From positions 62,001 to 126,000 of the forward strand of contig NZ_LN898219.1 in NCBI RefSeq assembly GCF_001457815.1: a DNA stretch of 64,000 bases. Direction: 5' to 3'. Position numbers and translations under genes: made by a program. The stretch's first letter is position 1; each line of letters begins with the position of its first letter. The DNA is from Vitreoscilla massiliensis. GTDB taxonomy: Bacteria; Pseudomonadota; Gammaproteobacteria; Burkholderiales; Neisseriaceae. Shown piece after piece: positions 34,311-43,598 of this stretch. A model generated the notes under the pieces. It saw only the letters and a program-made list of their open reading frames with translations, did not search any database and was not told the origin of the DNA.

Positions 34311-36707
34311 TCATCTCTGCTGTTCGTGTGTGTGCACAGAGTGATAAAAAAGGGAGGCCTGTGAGGGGTCTCCCTTTCGTATTGATATTTTTGTAAATAG
34401 GTTTAAGTCACACTCACCCACTTCTGCGCGCAAACTGGCGGCAGCTTCTACCATGTTTTTCAAAGCCGGCAAGACTTCTGACCATTGGCGAGTTTTCAGG
34501 CCGCAATCGGGGTTGACCCACAGGCGTTTGGCGGGAATGCGCGTTGCCGCTTGTTGCATCAAGTGGATGATTTGCTCGGTGCTGGGGATATTCGGTGTAT
34601 GGATGTCGTATACACCAGGGCCGATGTCGTTGGGGTAGGCAAATTCATCAAACACATCCAGCAATTCCATGTCTGAACGCGAGGTTTCGATGGTGATTAC
34701 ATCGGCATCCATGGCCGCGATGGCAGCGATGATGTCATTGAATTCGGAATAGCACATATGGGTATGGATTTGGGTGTGGTCTTGCACGCCATTGGCGCTG
34801 ATGCAGAACGATTTCACTGTCCAGTCCAAATAATGTTGCCATTCGCTTTGACGCAGAGGCAAACCTTCGCGCAGAGCCGCTTCATCGATTTGAATGACTT
34901 GTATATCGGCTCGTTCCAAATCCAAAACCTCTAGGCGTACGGCCAAGGCCAATTGGTAACACGTTAGCTCACGGCTTTGGTCGTCGCGCACAAACGACCA
35001 ATTCAAGAGGGTGACTGGGCCGGTTAACATGCCTTTGACTGGTTTGTCGGTTAAAGATTGGGCATAGCGTATCCACTGCACAGTCATGGCATTGGGACGG
35101 CTGATGTCACCAAACAAAATTGGCGGTTTGACGCAGCGCGAGCCGTAAGACTGTACCCAACCGTATTGGCTGAACACATAACCATTCAATTGCTCGCCAA
35201 AATACTCAACCATGTCGTTGCGTTCGGCTTCACCGTGTACCAATACATCCAAACCGAGTGTTTCTTGCTCGCGTATGCACAAGGCGATTTCTTGTTGTAT
35301 CGCGGCCTCGTAGGCTGCTGCGCTCAGCTCGCCCGTTTTGTATTGCTTGCGCAGCGCGCGGATGCTGGTGGTTTGTGGGAACGAGCCTATGGTGGTGGTT
35401 GGGTATAAGGGCAGGGACAAAGAAGCGGCCTGTAAGGCTAGTCGCACCGGATAGGCGCTGCGACGGCGTTCCATGTCAGCCGTAATGGCGTTTACAGCTT
35501 GTGCCACTCGTGGCTGGTGCACACGGGCAGAGGCGCGGCGGGCGGCCAAATCGCGCTGATTGGCCGCCAATTCGGCTGCCACACTGTCGCTACCGTGCTT
35601 GATGGCTTGTGCCAAGATCGATAATTCAGCCAATTTCTGCACCGCAAACGCAAGCCATGCACGCACTTCGGCATCAAGGTGTTGTTCTTGTGCCAAATCC
35701 ATAGGCACATGCAATAAAGAACACGAGGGTGCCAACCACAAACGTTCACCCAATTGCGCGGCTATTGGCGCTAACCATGTCAAAGCGGCCTGTAAATCGG
35801 TTTTCCAAATATTGCGACCGTTAATCACGCCCACCGACAATACCGAATGCTGTGGCAACAAAGTCAGCAAGGTCGTTACTTCGTCGCGTGCATTAATGGC
35901 ATCCATGTGCACGCCGGCCACGGGTAATTGGCTCAGCAAATGCAGATTGTCCTCCAAGCGGCCAAAATACGTCGCAAGCAAGAGCTTCACTGGGCTGGGA
36001 TTGAAATATTGGTAAGCCACACGCAGCGCTTGTTGCCAAGCCTCATCCAACTCGGTTACCAATATCGGCTCGTCGATTTGTACCCATTCAATCCCCGCGG
36101 CGGCCAATTGTTCTAATAATTGTGCGTATATCGGCAGGATTTTGTGCAATAAGGCCAGTTTGTCGCTGCCGTCTTTGCTTTTGCCCAAATACAAATATGT
36201 GACTGGGCCGATGATGGTCGGTTTCACACGGTGGCCAGCGGCTTGGGCTTCGGCAATCTGCGCCAGCAAACGCTCACTGTGGAGGCTAAATTCAGTTGTA
36301 GCGGTGAATTCCGGCACGATGTAGTGGTAATTGGTATCGAACCATTTGGTCATTTCGCCAGCGTGGATGTCACACTGACATGGGTGTTCAGCATGCACTT
36401 GTTGGGCTGAGCGGCCGCGAGCGATGCGAAAATAGTTGTCCAATTCGGCACCGTGAAAGTGTTGTGCCCGCTCTGGTAGGTTGCCAAGCAAGAAGCTGGT
36501 GTCCAAGACTTGGTCGTAAAACGAAAAATCGCCGACAGGCACAAAATCCAATGCCGCTTGTTGTTGCCAATGTTGGGCGCGCAACTCAGCGCCGAGGCGC
36601 TCCAGCTCTTCCAAGCTGCTGTCGCCGCGCCAATAGGCTTCTTGGGCGAATTTCAATTCGCGTTGGGCGCCGATGCGTGGGTACCCAAGATTGTGGGTTA
36701 TGGCCAT
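34311..36707 (-). CDS. metE: Cobalamin-independent methionine synthase MetE
   Basis: Transfers methyl from 5-methyltetrahydropteroyltriglutamate to homocysteine without B12. The 798-residue protein has the N-terminal barrel (TTHNLGYPRIGAQRELKFA region) and the catalytic C-terminal barrel, with Zn ligands His and Cys in HTHMCYSEF and Cys in WVNPDCGLKTR, plus TTTIGSFPQT and DEPALREGLP-like DEAALREGLPLR. The stop falls just beyond the hairpin with the porin, so the last codons overlap the terminator region. AGGAG precedes the ATG. It diverges from metR. Two DUS copies are inside (35424-35434, 35785-35795). Confidence 0.97.
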   Translation of the reverse strand: MAITHNLGYPRIGAQRELKFAQEAYWRGDSSLEELERLGAELRAQHWQQQAALDFVPVGDFSFYDQVLDTSFLLGNLPERAQHFHGAELDNYFRIARGRSAQQVHAEHPCQCDIHAGEMTKWFDTNYHYIVPEFTATTEFSLHSERLLAQIAEAQAAGHRVKPTIIGPVTYLYLGKSKDGSDKLALLHKILPIYAQLLEQLAAAGIEWVQIDEPILVTELDEAWQQALRVAYQYFNPSPVKLLLATYFGRLEDNLHLLSQLPVAGVHMDAINARDEVTTLLTLLPQHSVLSVGVINGRNIWKTDLQAALTWLAPIAAQLGERLWLAPSCSLLHVPMDLAQEQHLDAEVRAWLAFAVQKLAELSILAQAIKHGSDSVAAELAANQRDLAARRASARVHQPRVAQAVNAITADMERRRSAYPVRLALQAASLSLPLYPTTTIGSFPQTTSIRALRKQYKTGELSAAAYEAAIQQEIALCIREQETLGLDVLVHGEAERNDMVEYFGEQLNGYVFSQYGWVQSYGSRCVKPPILFGDISRPNAMTVQWIRYAQSLTDKPVKGMLTGPVTLLNWSFVRDDQSRELTCYQLALAVRLEVLDLERADIQVIQIDEAALREGLPLRQSEWQHYLDWTVKSFCISANGVQDHTQIHTHMCYSEFNDIIAAIAAMDADVITIETSRSDMELLDVFDEFAYPNDIGPGVYDIHTPNIPSTEQIIHLMQQAATRIPAKRLWVNPDCGLKTRQWSEVLPALKNMVEAAASLRAEVGECDLNLFTKISIRKGDPSQASLFYHSVHTHEQQR
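34346..34377 (-). terminator. Hairpin between porin and metE
   Basis: AAAGGGAG and CTCCCTTT pair across a 13-base loop. On the minus strand the hairpin is followed by a run of T (A46-A51 on the plus strand), so it ends metE; it can also act on the convergent porin transcript. Its loop contains GGCCTGTGAGG, a DUS-like remnant. Confidence 0.7.
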
Positions 36708-36781
36708 TTGCGCTACTCCTGTTTTGCATTATTGTGGTTGGTCAGGCCATGGTAAAAAACTTGAATCATGAAGTAAAATGA

Positions 36782-36812
36782 TATAATTTCAGAAATTAAT
36801 GACCAAAATTCA
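36782..36812 (+). promoter_or_regulatory. metR promoter -10 and MetR-like operator
   Basis: A perfect TATAAT (36782-36787) lies 15 bases after TTGAAT (36761-36766). TGACCAAAATTCA (36800-36812) differs at two positions from the MetR consensus TGAANNTNNTTCA and ends 10 bases before the metR start, a reasonable place for autoregulation. Confidence 0.45.
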
Positions 36813-36822
36813 TGGATAAGCA

Positions 36823-37713
36823 ATGATAGAACGCAGCCATTTGAGCATCATCCGCGAGGTAGAGCGGCAAGGTTCGCTGACGGCGGCGGCGGAGAGTCTG
36901 TGTTTAACTCAGTCCGCCCTCAGTCACAGCATGCGCAAGCTCGAGCATTTGCTGGGCACCGATGTGTGGTTGCGCGAAGGGCGCAGCCTGCACTTAACCC
37001 AAGCGGGGCAATACTTATTGGACTTGGCCAACCGCTTGTTGCCGCAATTGGAGCGGGCGGAAGAACAATTGCAGCAATACGCCAGTGGCCATCGTGGCAC
37101 GCTGCGCATTGGTATGGAATGCCATCCTTGTTACGAATGGCTGTTGCGGGTGGTGTCGCCGTATTTGGATGCGTGGCCGGATGTCGATGTGGACGTGAAA
37201 CAGAAGTTTCAATTTGGCGGCATAGGCGCGCTGTTTACGCATGAAATCGACTTATTGGTGACGCCAGACCCGCTTTACAGACCGGGTTTGCATTTCGAGG
37301 CGGTGTTTGATTATGAGCAAGTGTTGGTGGTGGCGTCGGAACACCGTTTGGCACAACAAACCAGTGTGCAGCCGCGTGATTTATTGGATGAGGTGTTGAT
37401 TACCTATCCGGTTGAAGCCAGCCGCTTGGATGTGTTCACGCTGTTTTTGAATCCGGCCAATACCATGCCCAAACTGCACAAAACCATCGAAACCACCGAC
37501 ATCATGTTGCAAATGGTGGCGAGCAATCGCGGTGTCGCCGCCTTGCCGCGCTGGTTGGTGGAGACGTTTCAAGGCCGCTTTGATGTGGTGGCCTTGCCGT
37601 TGGGAAAAAACGGCATTCACAAGCAGATTTACTTGGGTGCACGTGAAAAAGATTTGCACACCGAATACCTGCACAGCTTTTTCCAATTGTCGCGCCAACC
37701 GATTGCGGGCTAG
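36823..37713 (+). CDS. metR: LysR-type regulator MetR
   Basis: MetR activates methionine biosynthesis genes with homocysteine as co-inducer. The 296-residue protein has the N-terminal winged helix-turn-helix (GSLTAAAESLCLTQSALSHSMRKLE, residues about 15-39), the linker helix and the MetR-type effector domain opening LRIGMECHPCYEWLLRVVSPYL. Divergence from metE is the classic arrangement and supports the name over other LysR members. Confidence 0.95.
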   Translation: MIERSHLSIIREVERQGSLTAAAESLCLTQSALSHSMRKLEHLLGTDVWLREGRSLHLTQAGQYLLDLANRLLPQLERAEEQLQQYASGHRGTLRIGMECHPCYEWLLRVVSPYLDAWPDVDVDVKQKFQFGGIGALFTHEIDLLVTPDPLYRPGLHFEAVFDYEQVLVVASEHRLAQQTSVQPRDLLDEVLITYPVEASRLDVFTLFLNPANTMPKLHKTIETTDIMLQMVASNRGVAALPRWLVETFQGRFDVVALPLGKNGIHKQIYLGAREKDLHTEYLHSFFQLSRQPIAG

Positions 37714-37804
37714 CTGCGGCTAACAGCAGCGACAAAGCAAGATGCACAGCCCATGTTCAACACACGGATTCTAAATCTATGACTGGCTTGATACACATAC
37801 AAAA

Positions 37805-37845
37805 GCGGCCTGTAAACCGATTACATGGGTTTACAGGCCGCTTTA
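37805..37845. terminator. DUS-pair terminator between metR and coaD
   Basis: Exact DUS pair extended to 14 bases per arm (GCGGCCTGTAAACC ... GGTTTACAGGCCGC without its exact loop symmetry), 9-base loop, followed by TTTAAAA. It lies between convergent genes. Confidence 0.82.
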
Positions 37846-37860
37846 AAACATGGCGTACCG

Positions 37861-38376
37861 TTATCTGCCTTGGTAGATATGGTCGTGCATGATTTTTTCA
37901 TACACAGGCTCAGGCAGGTAGCGCTTAATCATCTCTTGCCAATTCTTAGGCCCAACCATGCCTTTGACCATGGTCGACGACACTTCTGCAAACTCGCGCG
38001 GTGGCAATAAAAACACCGTCGAAATTTCTGGCTGCAAATCCGAATTGATGTAGCGCATCGAGCGCTCGTACTCGTAATCGGCGGTGGTGCGGATGCCGCG
38101 CACGATGTATTCGGCATGGATGCTGTCGGCGTAATTGACCAGATATTGGTTTTCAAATGAAGCGATGCGCACATTGCTCATGCCAGCGGTAATCGCGCGC
38201 AACATCTCTTTGCGTTCTTCCAAGCTGTAGGTAAAACGCTTGTCTGGATTGACACCGATGGCAACCACCAATTCATCAAACAGCATTTGCGCTTCGCGTA
38301 TCATCCACAAATGGCCATTGGTCGGCGGGTCGAAGCTGCCTGCGTAAACCGCGCGGCGGATTCTTGGCTGCGCCAT
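37861..38376 (-). CDS. coaD: Phosphopantetheine adenylyltransferase CoaD
   Basis: Adds AMP to 4'-phosphopantetheine in coenzyme A synthesis. The 171-residue protein has the nucleotidyltransferase motif AVYAGSFDPPTNGHLWMI (T/HxGH type), the RGIRTTADYEYER block and the C-terminal STMVKGMVG (ISSTxVR-like). The ATG overlaps the stop of the FabH-like gene by one base (TGATG). Confidence 0.96.
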   Translation of the reverse strand: MAQPRIRRAVYAGSFDPPTNGHLWMIREAQMLFDELVVAIGVNPDKRFTYSLEERKEMLRAITAGMSNVRIASFENQYLVNYADSIHAEYIVRGIRTTADYEYERSMRYINSDLQPEISTVFLLPPREFAEVSSTMVKGMVGPKNWQEMIKRYLPEPVYEKIMHDHIYQGR

Positions 38377-39515
38377 CAGCGTTTTTCCACAATCACTGAG
38401 CCTATGGAGTAACCAGCACCAAAGCTGGACAACACGCCCAAATCACCGGCTTGCATGTCGGCGTGGTGTAAATGCATCGCAATCACTGAGCCGGCGGAGC
38501 TGGTGTTGGCATAAGTGTCCAAGATGGTGGGCGACTCTTCGGCCGTGGCAGGGCGACCCAACACGCGTTTGGCGATGAGTTCGTTCATGGTCAAATTGGC
38601 TTGGTGCAGCCAAAAACGGCGCACATTGGTCGGCTCAATTTGGTTTTTGTGCAAATGGGTCACGATGTGTTCGCCTACCGCTGGACACACTTCTTTGAAC
38701 ACTTTGCGGCCGTTTTGCACAAACAATTTGTCGGCGGCCAACGGGTCGTTGCCCACTTCGGTGCGGTTTAAGAAGCCGGCGTTATTGCGGATGTTGTTGG
38801 AGAATTGCGTCCACAAATAGGTGTCGACGATGTTAAAGCCTTTGTGTGCAGCGGCCGCATCAACCAAGTCTGCATGCACCAATACCAAAGCGGTGGCGGC
38901 GTCGCCAAAAATAAAATGGCTGTCGCGTTCGCGGAAATTCAAATGCGCGGTACAGATTTCGGCATTGATGATGAGCACGCGTTTGGCGGAACCAGCGGCA
39001 ATGGCATTGGCGGCCATTTGCACACCAAAAGTGGCGCTAGAGCAGGCCACGTTCATGTCAAACGCAAAACCACCACAGCCCAACGCCGATTGGATTTCCA
39101 CCGCCATCGCTGGGTAAGCGCGTTGCATATTGGAATTGGCGACGATGACCATGTCGATGTCGGCGGCGGCCACGCCAGCATTGGCCAAGGCTTGCTCTGC
39201 TGCGGCCACGCCGATTTCGGCTTGCAATGACAATTCGTCATTGGCGCGCGGTGCAAACTGTGGCTTCATGATGTCTGGGTTCAAAATGCCGGCTTTGTCG
39301 ACGACAAAGCGGCTCTTGATGCCTGAGGCTTTTTCGATGAAGGCGCTGCTGGATTCAGACAAGGCTTCTACTGTGCCTGCTTCTATGGCGGCTGCATGTT
39401 CTTGGTTATATTGGGCAACGTATTGGTTAAACGTGGCCACCAATTCATCGTTGCTGATGCTGTCTTTGGGGGTGTACAAACTGGTGCCGAGCAACACAAC
39501 AGGCATATGGGTCAT
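38376..39515 (-). CDS. FabH-like 3-oxoacyl-ACP synthase (long KAS III)
   Basis: Thiolase-fold condensing enzyme. The Cys-His-Asn triad is complete: Cys in MNVACSSATFGVQ, His in FWLHQANLTMNELI and Asn in DTYANTSSAGSV; the C-terminal SFGAGYSIGSV is typical. At 379 aa it is about 60 residues longer than housekeeping FabH, with an insertion after the N-terminal strand (NQYVAQYNQEHAAAIEAG), so it probably makes something other than acetoacetyl-ACP, or belongs to the DarB-like subgroup. It overlaps coaD, an operon link to CoA supply. GGAG stands ten bases before ATG 39515; ATG 39506 is the alternative. Confidence 0.88.
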   Translation of the reverse strand: MTHMPVVLLGTSLYTPKDSISNDELVATFNQYVAQYNQEHAAAIEAGTVEALSESSSAFIEKASGIKSRFVVDKAGILNPDIMKPQFAPRANDELSLQAEIGVAAAEQALANAGVAAADIDMVIVANSNMQRAYPAMAVEIQSALGCGGFAFDMNVACSSATFGVQMAANAIAAGSAKRVLIINAEICTAHLNFRERDSHFIFGDAATALVLVHADLVDAAAAHKGFNIVDTYLWTQFSNNIRNNAGFLNRTEVGNDPLAADKLFVQNGRKVFKEVCPAVGEHIVTHLHKNQIEPTNVRRFWLHQANLTMNELIAKRVLGRPATAEESPTILDTYANTSSAGSVIAMHLHHADMQAGDLGVLSSFGAGYSIGSVIVEKR

Positions 39516-39652
39516 GGGTGTGGATCTCCAACTGAATTCGTCATAACAAACAGCAACATAGATTGTATGCTCTGATTGGGCTGTTTGTTTATATATTGCA
39601 CAGCAGCATAACTGGGTTAATGTTCTCAGTCAAAGAATAATATTAAAAAAAA

Positions 39653-39676
39653 GCGGCCTGTAACAATACAGGCCGC
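39653..39676. terminator. DUS hairpin between BI-1 gene and FabH-like gene
   Basis: GCGGCCTGTAA and its near-perfect inverse (one base altered at the loop side) with a two-base loop. Located 26 bases beyond the BI-1 gene stop (minus strand), preceded on the plus strand by a run of A that supplies the U tract. Confidence 0.78.
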
Positions 39677-39701
39677 TTATCTTTAGAGAAAAAACCTAGG
39701 C

Positions 39702-40382
39702 TTAGTCGTTGCCGCTCAAAGCCAGCAACAAACGCAATAAGCTGGTGAACAAGTTGTAAATCGAAATGAAGATGGTCAAAGCCGCGCTGATGTAGCTGGT
39801 TTCGCCACCTTCGATGACCATTTTGGTTTGCCACATGATCATCAGCGAGCTAAACAGCACAAACAAGGCCGAAATCGCCAAAGACACGGCTGGCACTTTA
39901 AAGAACAAATTCGCCACCACGCCTATCATCAACACGATGGCGCCGATGAACAAGAAGCGACCCAAGGCATTGGTGTCGGCTTTGACTTTGTGGGCGGCGA
40001 TGGTCATGGCAAAAAACACTGCTGCTGTCATCACGGCTGCGGTCAAGACGATTTGCGTGCCCGCGGCCGAGCCCAATAAAATGCCCAAAATCGGGCCTAA
40101 CATCATGCCCATGCCGAAGGTAAACACTTGCAACAACACGATGCCAACAGTGCTGTAGCGGTTTTTTTCAATCGCAAAAATCAAACCATAAAAAATGGCG
40201 AAAAAGGCGATGATACCGACCCAGCCGCCGCCCAACATGGCCATAGGGTTGATGTTGGAGCCCACAAACGCGCCTATGCCGCAGGGGATGAATGAAACGG
40301 CCAACAGCAAATAGGCTTTGCGCAACACTTGGTTTTGCGTGCCGACGCCAGCATGGCCATGAGCAAGAGGTTGTTCAGACAT
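39702..40382 (-). CDS. Bax inhibitor-1 / YccA-YbhL family membrane protein
   Basis: Inner-membrane protein of the TMBIM family; bacterial members include YccA (an FtsH inhibitor) and calcium-leak channels such as BsYetJ. From ATG 40382 (AAGGA upstream) it is 226 aa with about seven membrane helices starting near residue 25 (LLLAVSFIPCGIGAFVG). The C-terminal helix ends FTSLLRLLLALSGND, and an acidic residue pair near the last helix is the presumed pH sensor. Exact role is unknown. Confidence 0.88.
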   Translation of the reverse strand: MSEQPLAHGHAGVGTQNQVLRKAYLLLAVSFIPCGIGAFVGSNINPMAMLGGGWVGIIAFFAIFYGLIFAIEKNRYSTVGIVLLQVFTFGMGMMLGPILGILLGSAAGTQIVLTAAVMTAAVFFAMTIAAHKVKADTNALGRFLFIGAIVLMIGVVANLFFKVPAVSLAISALFVLFSSLMIMWQTKMVIEGGETSYISAALTIFISIYNLFTSLLRLLLALSGND

Positions 40383-40495
40383 GGTCATTTCCTTGAAATA
40401 TCACAACGAAAAATAAATACGAGCGATTATCATAACATAGAGCGCAGTGAACGCTCTAAATTCGGCGCCGCTTTCGCGCTCAGGTGTTGCAGACT

Positions 40496-41197
40496 TCAGC
40501 GCAAAGGCAGGTAGTCGCCATCGACGCTGCCATTCAAACCACAAAATTCGCTGCCACTGCCGTGCGGATTGCTCACTCGTAATACCGAGCCAACGCGCTC
40601 GACTTGCAAGACTTGATTCAGGTCGTCATCGTTGACAAACGTCACGCGGCTGCTGTTAGCAGCCACCGGTTTGGCGCTGCCTTTGAAATCACACACCCAC
40701 AAGCCGCGTCCCGGTTCAACCCGGTTTAAGTCTATGCGCAGCAAATTGCTTGCCGCCGTCGTGGTAATGTTAACGCCGCCCGATTCCACATACCAATTGC
40801 CGGTGATGGCATGGGCATTGGTGCGTGGCTGGATGTTTTGTAAAGTACGCAAGTGTCGTTGCAGTGTGGCCGTCAGCGCTTGTTTGGTGGCTTGATTTAA
40901 GGCTTTGGCGCTTTCCACTTGGGTATTGCGGCTGTATAAAAACGCGCGTTGCTCTTGTTGCAAGGCCGCTTTGCCTACCGCATCTAAGCGGCCTGTAAGC
41001 TGTTGGTAGCGGCTGTCTATGGCGCGGTCGAGTTGGCTGAGCTTGCTGTCTTGGCAAATCAGCTGTTCGGCGCCAGTCAGCGCTTTTTTACAACTGAAAG
41101 ACGGGCCTTGGGCATGGGCCAGTGTGCTCAAACCCAAACCCATGCCCACGATGCTGACCAAGGTGGTCAAGGTATTAACAGAGTGTTTGCGCTGCAT
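40496..41197 (-). CDS. Secreted LprI/DUF1311-type protein
   Basis: A 233-residue exported protein. The signal peptide ends near LSTLAHA (residue 31), then a DUF1311/LprI-like four-Cys-type segment follows (SFSCKKALTGAEQLICQDSKLSQLDRAIDSRYQQL), a family that includes lysozyme inhibitors and is usually about 100 residues. The second half (about 125-233, NWYVESGGVNITTTAASNLLRI, GRGLWVCDFKG) is a beta-rich domain with two more cysteines that I do not recognise. The start was placed at ATG 41197 for the signal peptide; the upstream frame has no Met context. One DUS inside (40988-40998). Confidence 0.72.
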   Translation of the reverse strand: MQRKHSVNTLTTLVSIVGMGLGLSTLAHAQGPSFSCKKALTGAEQLICQDSKLSQLDRAIDSRYQQLTGRLDAVGKAALQQEQRAFLYSRNTQVESAKALNQATKQALTATLQRHLRTLQNIQPRTNAHAITGNWYVESGGVNITTTAASNLLRIDLNRVEPGRGLWVCDFKGSAKPVAANSSRVTFVNDDDLNQVLQVERVGSVLRVSNPHGSGSEFCGLNGSVDGDYLPLR

Positions 41198-41238
41198 AAG
41201 AAACTCACTTTCTGAAAGCCAACAGGGTTGAGATGGGT

Positions 41239-41249
41239 TTACAGGCCGC
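41239..41249 (-). repeat. DUS copy between LprI-like gene and ubiB
   Basis: Exact GCGGCCTGTAA on the minus strand, 11 bases beyond the ubiB stop codon, unpaired. Confidence 0.85.
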
Positions 41250-41259
41250 TTAGACAGCC

Positions 41260-42939
41260 TCAGTGCTTGCCAGCGCGCCACAGCGACCACAGCATCCACA
41301 CGCTGTTAAAGAAGGCGATGACGTAGCCTACAAAGCCAAAGAACGGCAGGCCAAAGATTTTCGGCCCCGCATCCACACTCATGACAATGGACGAGCCTAT
41401 GATTAAGGACGCGGTGATGATGCCGACGGTCAAACGGTTGGTGGATTTGTCCAGCTGGTAGCCAAACATGTCCAAACGCTCCATGTCCACATTCACTTGG
41501 ATTTGCCCGGCTTTGAGTTTGCGATTGAGGCGGATTAAGGTGTGCGGCATGTCGTCCAGCAATTGTAGCAAGCTGTAGGTGTGGGTTTTGACCTTGCGCG
41601 ACAAGTGGTCGGTGGAGAAGTGTTGCTTCACCAAGCCTTCTACCAACGGTTTGGTCGATTCCATCAATTGGAAATCGCCGTCCAATTGTTTGACCACGCC
41701 TTCTAAGGTAATCAAGGTGCGGAACAGCATCACCAAGTCGCCGGGCAAGGTAAGGTTGTTTTCGCGTATGATGCTGGTGATGTCGTTGACGATGGAGGAG
41801 AGGCTGACGTCTTTCAAGGCGGTGAATTCATAATTCATCAGCATTTCCATCACATCGTTGCCCAAACGGTCTTCATCGGGCAAATCGCCTTGCGCCCAAT
41901 CGCTGAGCACATGCTGAATGGTGAACTGGTCGCGGTCTATGATCGCGTTAATTAATGTAATAATTTCACGGCGCCGATTGTTGCCTAAAAAGCCCGCCAA
42001 TCCGAAATCAATGAGGGTAATACGTCCTTCTTCTGATAAGAAAATGTTGCCGGGGTGGGGGTCTGCGTGAAAATAGCCATGTTTCAGTATCATGTCCAAT
42101 ATCAGCTGGGCAAGGTCGCTGGCGCGGCGGCTTAACCATTCATGCTTGTATTGACTTAGATTGAGGTTTTTAAGTAAGGTATCGCCGATGTATTCCTGTA
42201 CCAATATTTTGCGATTGGAATACGCAGGGTAGACCACCGGAATGTGCACATGGTGTTGTCCCTCATAAGCACGGGCAAAACGCTCCATATTGCGCAGCTC
42301 CATGGTCAAATCGGTTTCGCGCGCCAGGCTCTTGGCGAAGTAATGCACCATCTCAACCGGGTGGTAGCGACGCGATTCAGGGATTTCGTATTCGACCAAT
42401 TGTGCCAAATGCTTCATGATGCGCAAGTCGGCCTGTATGGTTTTGTCGATGTTAGGCCGTTTGATTTTGACCGCCACCACCGTGCCATCAAGCAACACCG
42501 CTTTGTGGACTTGGGCAATGGAAGCACTGCCTATCGGTGTCGGTTCTATGCTGCGGAAAACCTCGTTTACAGGCCGCTCTAAATAAGCACTGATGAGCGC
42601 CGCAATGTCGGCTTGAGCGATGGGACGCACATTGTTTTGTAAGCGTTGAAACTCTTCTATCCACTCAGGACTGAAAATGTCGACGCGGGTAGACAGAATT
42701 TGGCCAAACTTGATGAAAGTTGGGCCCAACTCCTCAAACGCCATGCGAAAGCGTTGGGGAACACTTAAATACGGATTGTTGGCGATATTGCTCTCAGCGT
42801 CTTCTTTGTTTAAAAACGCAAAAGCGTTGGAGAGCTTGAGTCTTTGGATGAAATCGCCCAAACCATAGCGCATTAATATGCCGATGATTTCTTTCATGCG
42901 TGGCAAGTCACGCATGGCAACAACGGTTTGTTTCAACAT
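41260..42939 (-). CDS. ubiB: UbiB/ABC1-type atypical kinase
   Basis: Membrane-associated protein-kinase-like protein needed for ubiquinone synthesis in E. coli. The 559-residue protein has the KxGQ family motif (FIKFGQILSTR, about 75), the A-rich loop (IGSASIAQVHKAVLLDG), the ExD region (LARETDLTMELRNMERF), the HADPHPGNIFL catalytic-like segment, LIDFGLAGFLG and two C-terminal membrane helices (TASLIIGSSIVMS, FFGFVGYVIAFFNSVWMLW). It is slightly longer than E. coli UbiB. Whether it acts in ubiquinone synthesis here is inferred. One DUS inside (42567-42577). Confidence 0.9.
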   Translation of the reverse strand: MLKQTVVAMRDLPRMKEIIGILMRYGLGDFIQRLKLSNAFAFLNKEDAESNIANNPYLSVPQRFRMAFEELGPTFIKFGQILSTRVDIFSPEWIEEFQRLQNNVRPIAQADIAALISAYLERPVNEVFRSIEPTPIGSASIAQVHKAVLLDGTVVAVKIKRPNIDKTIQADLRIMKHLAQLVEYEIPESRRYHPVEMVHYFAKSLARETDLTMELRNMERFARAYEGQHHVHIPVVYPAYSNRKILVQEYIGDTLLKNLNLSQYKHEWLSRRASDLAQLILDMILKHGYFHADPHPGNIFLSEEGRITLIDFGLAGFLGNNRRREIITLINAIIDRDQFTIQHVLSDWAQGDLPDEDRLGNDVMEMLMNYEFTALKDVSLSSIVNDITSIIRENNLTLPGDLVMLFRTLITLEGVVKQLDGDFQLMESTKPLVEGLVKQHFSTDHLSRKVKTHTYSLLQLLDDMPHTLIRLNRKLKAGQIQVNVDMERLDMFGYQLDKSTNRLTVGIITASLIIGSSIVMSVDAGPKIFGLPFFGFVGYVIAFFNSVWMLWSLWRAGKH

Positions 42940-43040
42940 AAAACAGCCTTAATAGTGCGCAATAGCTTTAACTTAGCATAGCGTGAATAGACCACACAAG
43001 CTAAGCGCTTGGATTCGTATACAGCGAAGAGTTTTGATAC

Positions 43041-43592
43041 ATGATGAGTAAGACAATACACAGATTGTTGTTATTGGTATTAAGTTGCCTCAGCTTGGTG
43101 CCGGTAACCACGGCTGACCCTTTAGAAGATTTGATCCGCCAACGCGGTGGCAACAGCAGCCATGCGCAGTCGCAGTCTTCTAAAGAACAAGCCGGTGATT
43201 TGATTATGAACGCGATGGGCTTGATCGGCCTGTCTTACCGCTATGGCGGCAACAATCCCAATCAAGGTTTGGATTGCAGTGCGTTCATGCAATACATTTT
43301 CAAACAAAGCATGCGCGTGAGTTTACCGCGTACTGCCTCAGAGCAATTCGGCGTGGGCAGCTCGGTCGACCGCAGCAGCTTGCAACCGGGTGACATGGTG
43401 TTTTTCCGCACCGCAGGGCCTAGCCGCATTTCCCATGTCGGCATGTACATCGGTGGCGACCGCTTTATCCATGCGCCACGCACCGGTAAAAACATCGAAA
43501 TCACCAGCTTGACCAGCAAATACTGGAGCAAGACGTATGCAGGTGCGCGTCGCGTCAGTGGTGCCGGCAAAGCCGCGTCGTTTGTGCGTTAA
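43041..43592 (+). CDS. NlpC/P60 cell-wall peptidase (C40)
   Basis: Secreted cysteine peptidase that cleaves peptidoglycan stem peptides. Signal peptide (LLLLVLSCLSLVPVTTA, to about residue 25), then a Ser/Gln-rich spacer and the NlpC/P60 domain (about 50-175): catalytic Cys in GLDCSAFMQY, His in ISHVGMYIG and the polar third residue in FIHAPRTGKN. 183 aa. ATGs at 43041 and 43044 are both usable. Followed seven bases later by a small cytoplasmic gene. Confidence 0.93.
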   Translation: MMSKTIHRLLLLVLSCLSLVPVTTADPLEDLIRQRGGNSSHAQSQSSKEQAGDLIMNAMGLIGLSYRYGGNNPNQGLDCSAFMQYIFKQSMRVSLPRTASEQFGVGSSVDRSSLQPGDMVFFRTAGPSRISHVGMYIGGDRFIHAPRTGKNIEITSLTSKYWSKTYAGARRVSGAGKAASFVR

Positions 43593-43598
43593 GGACGA

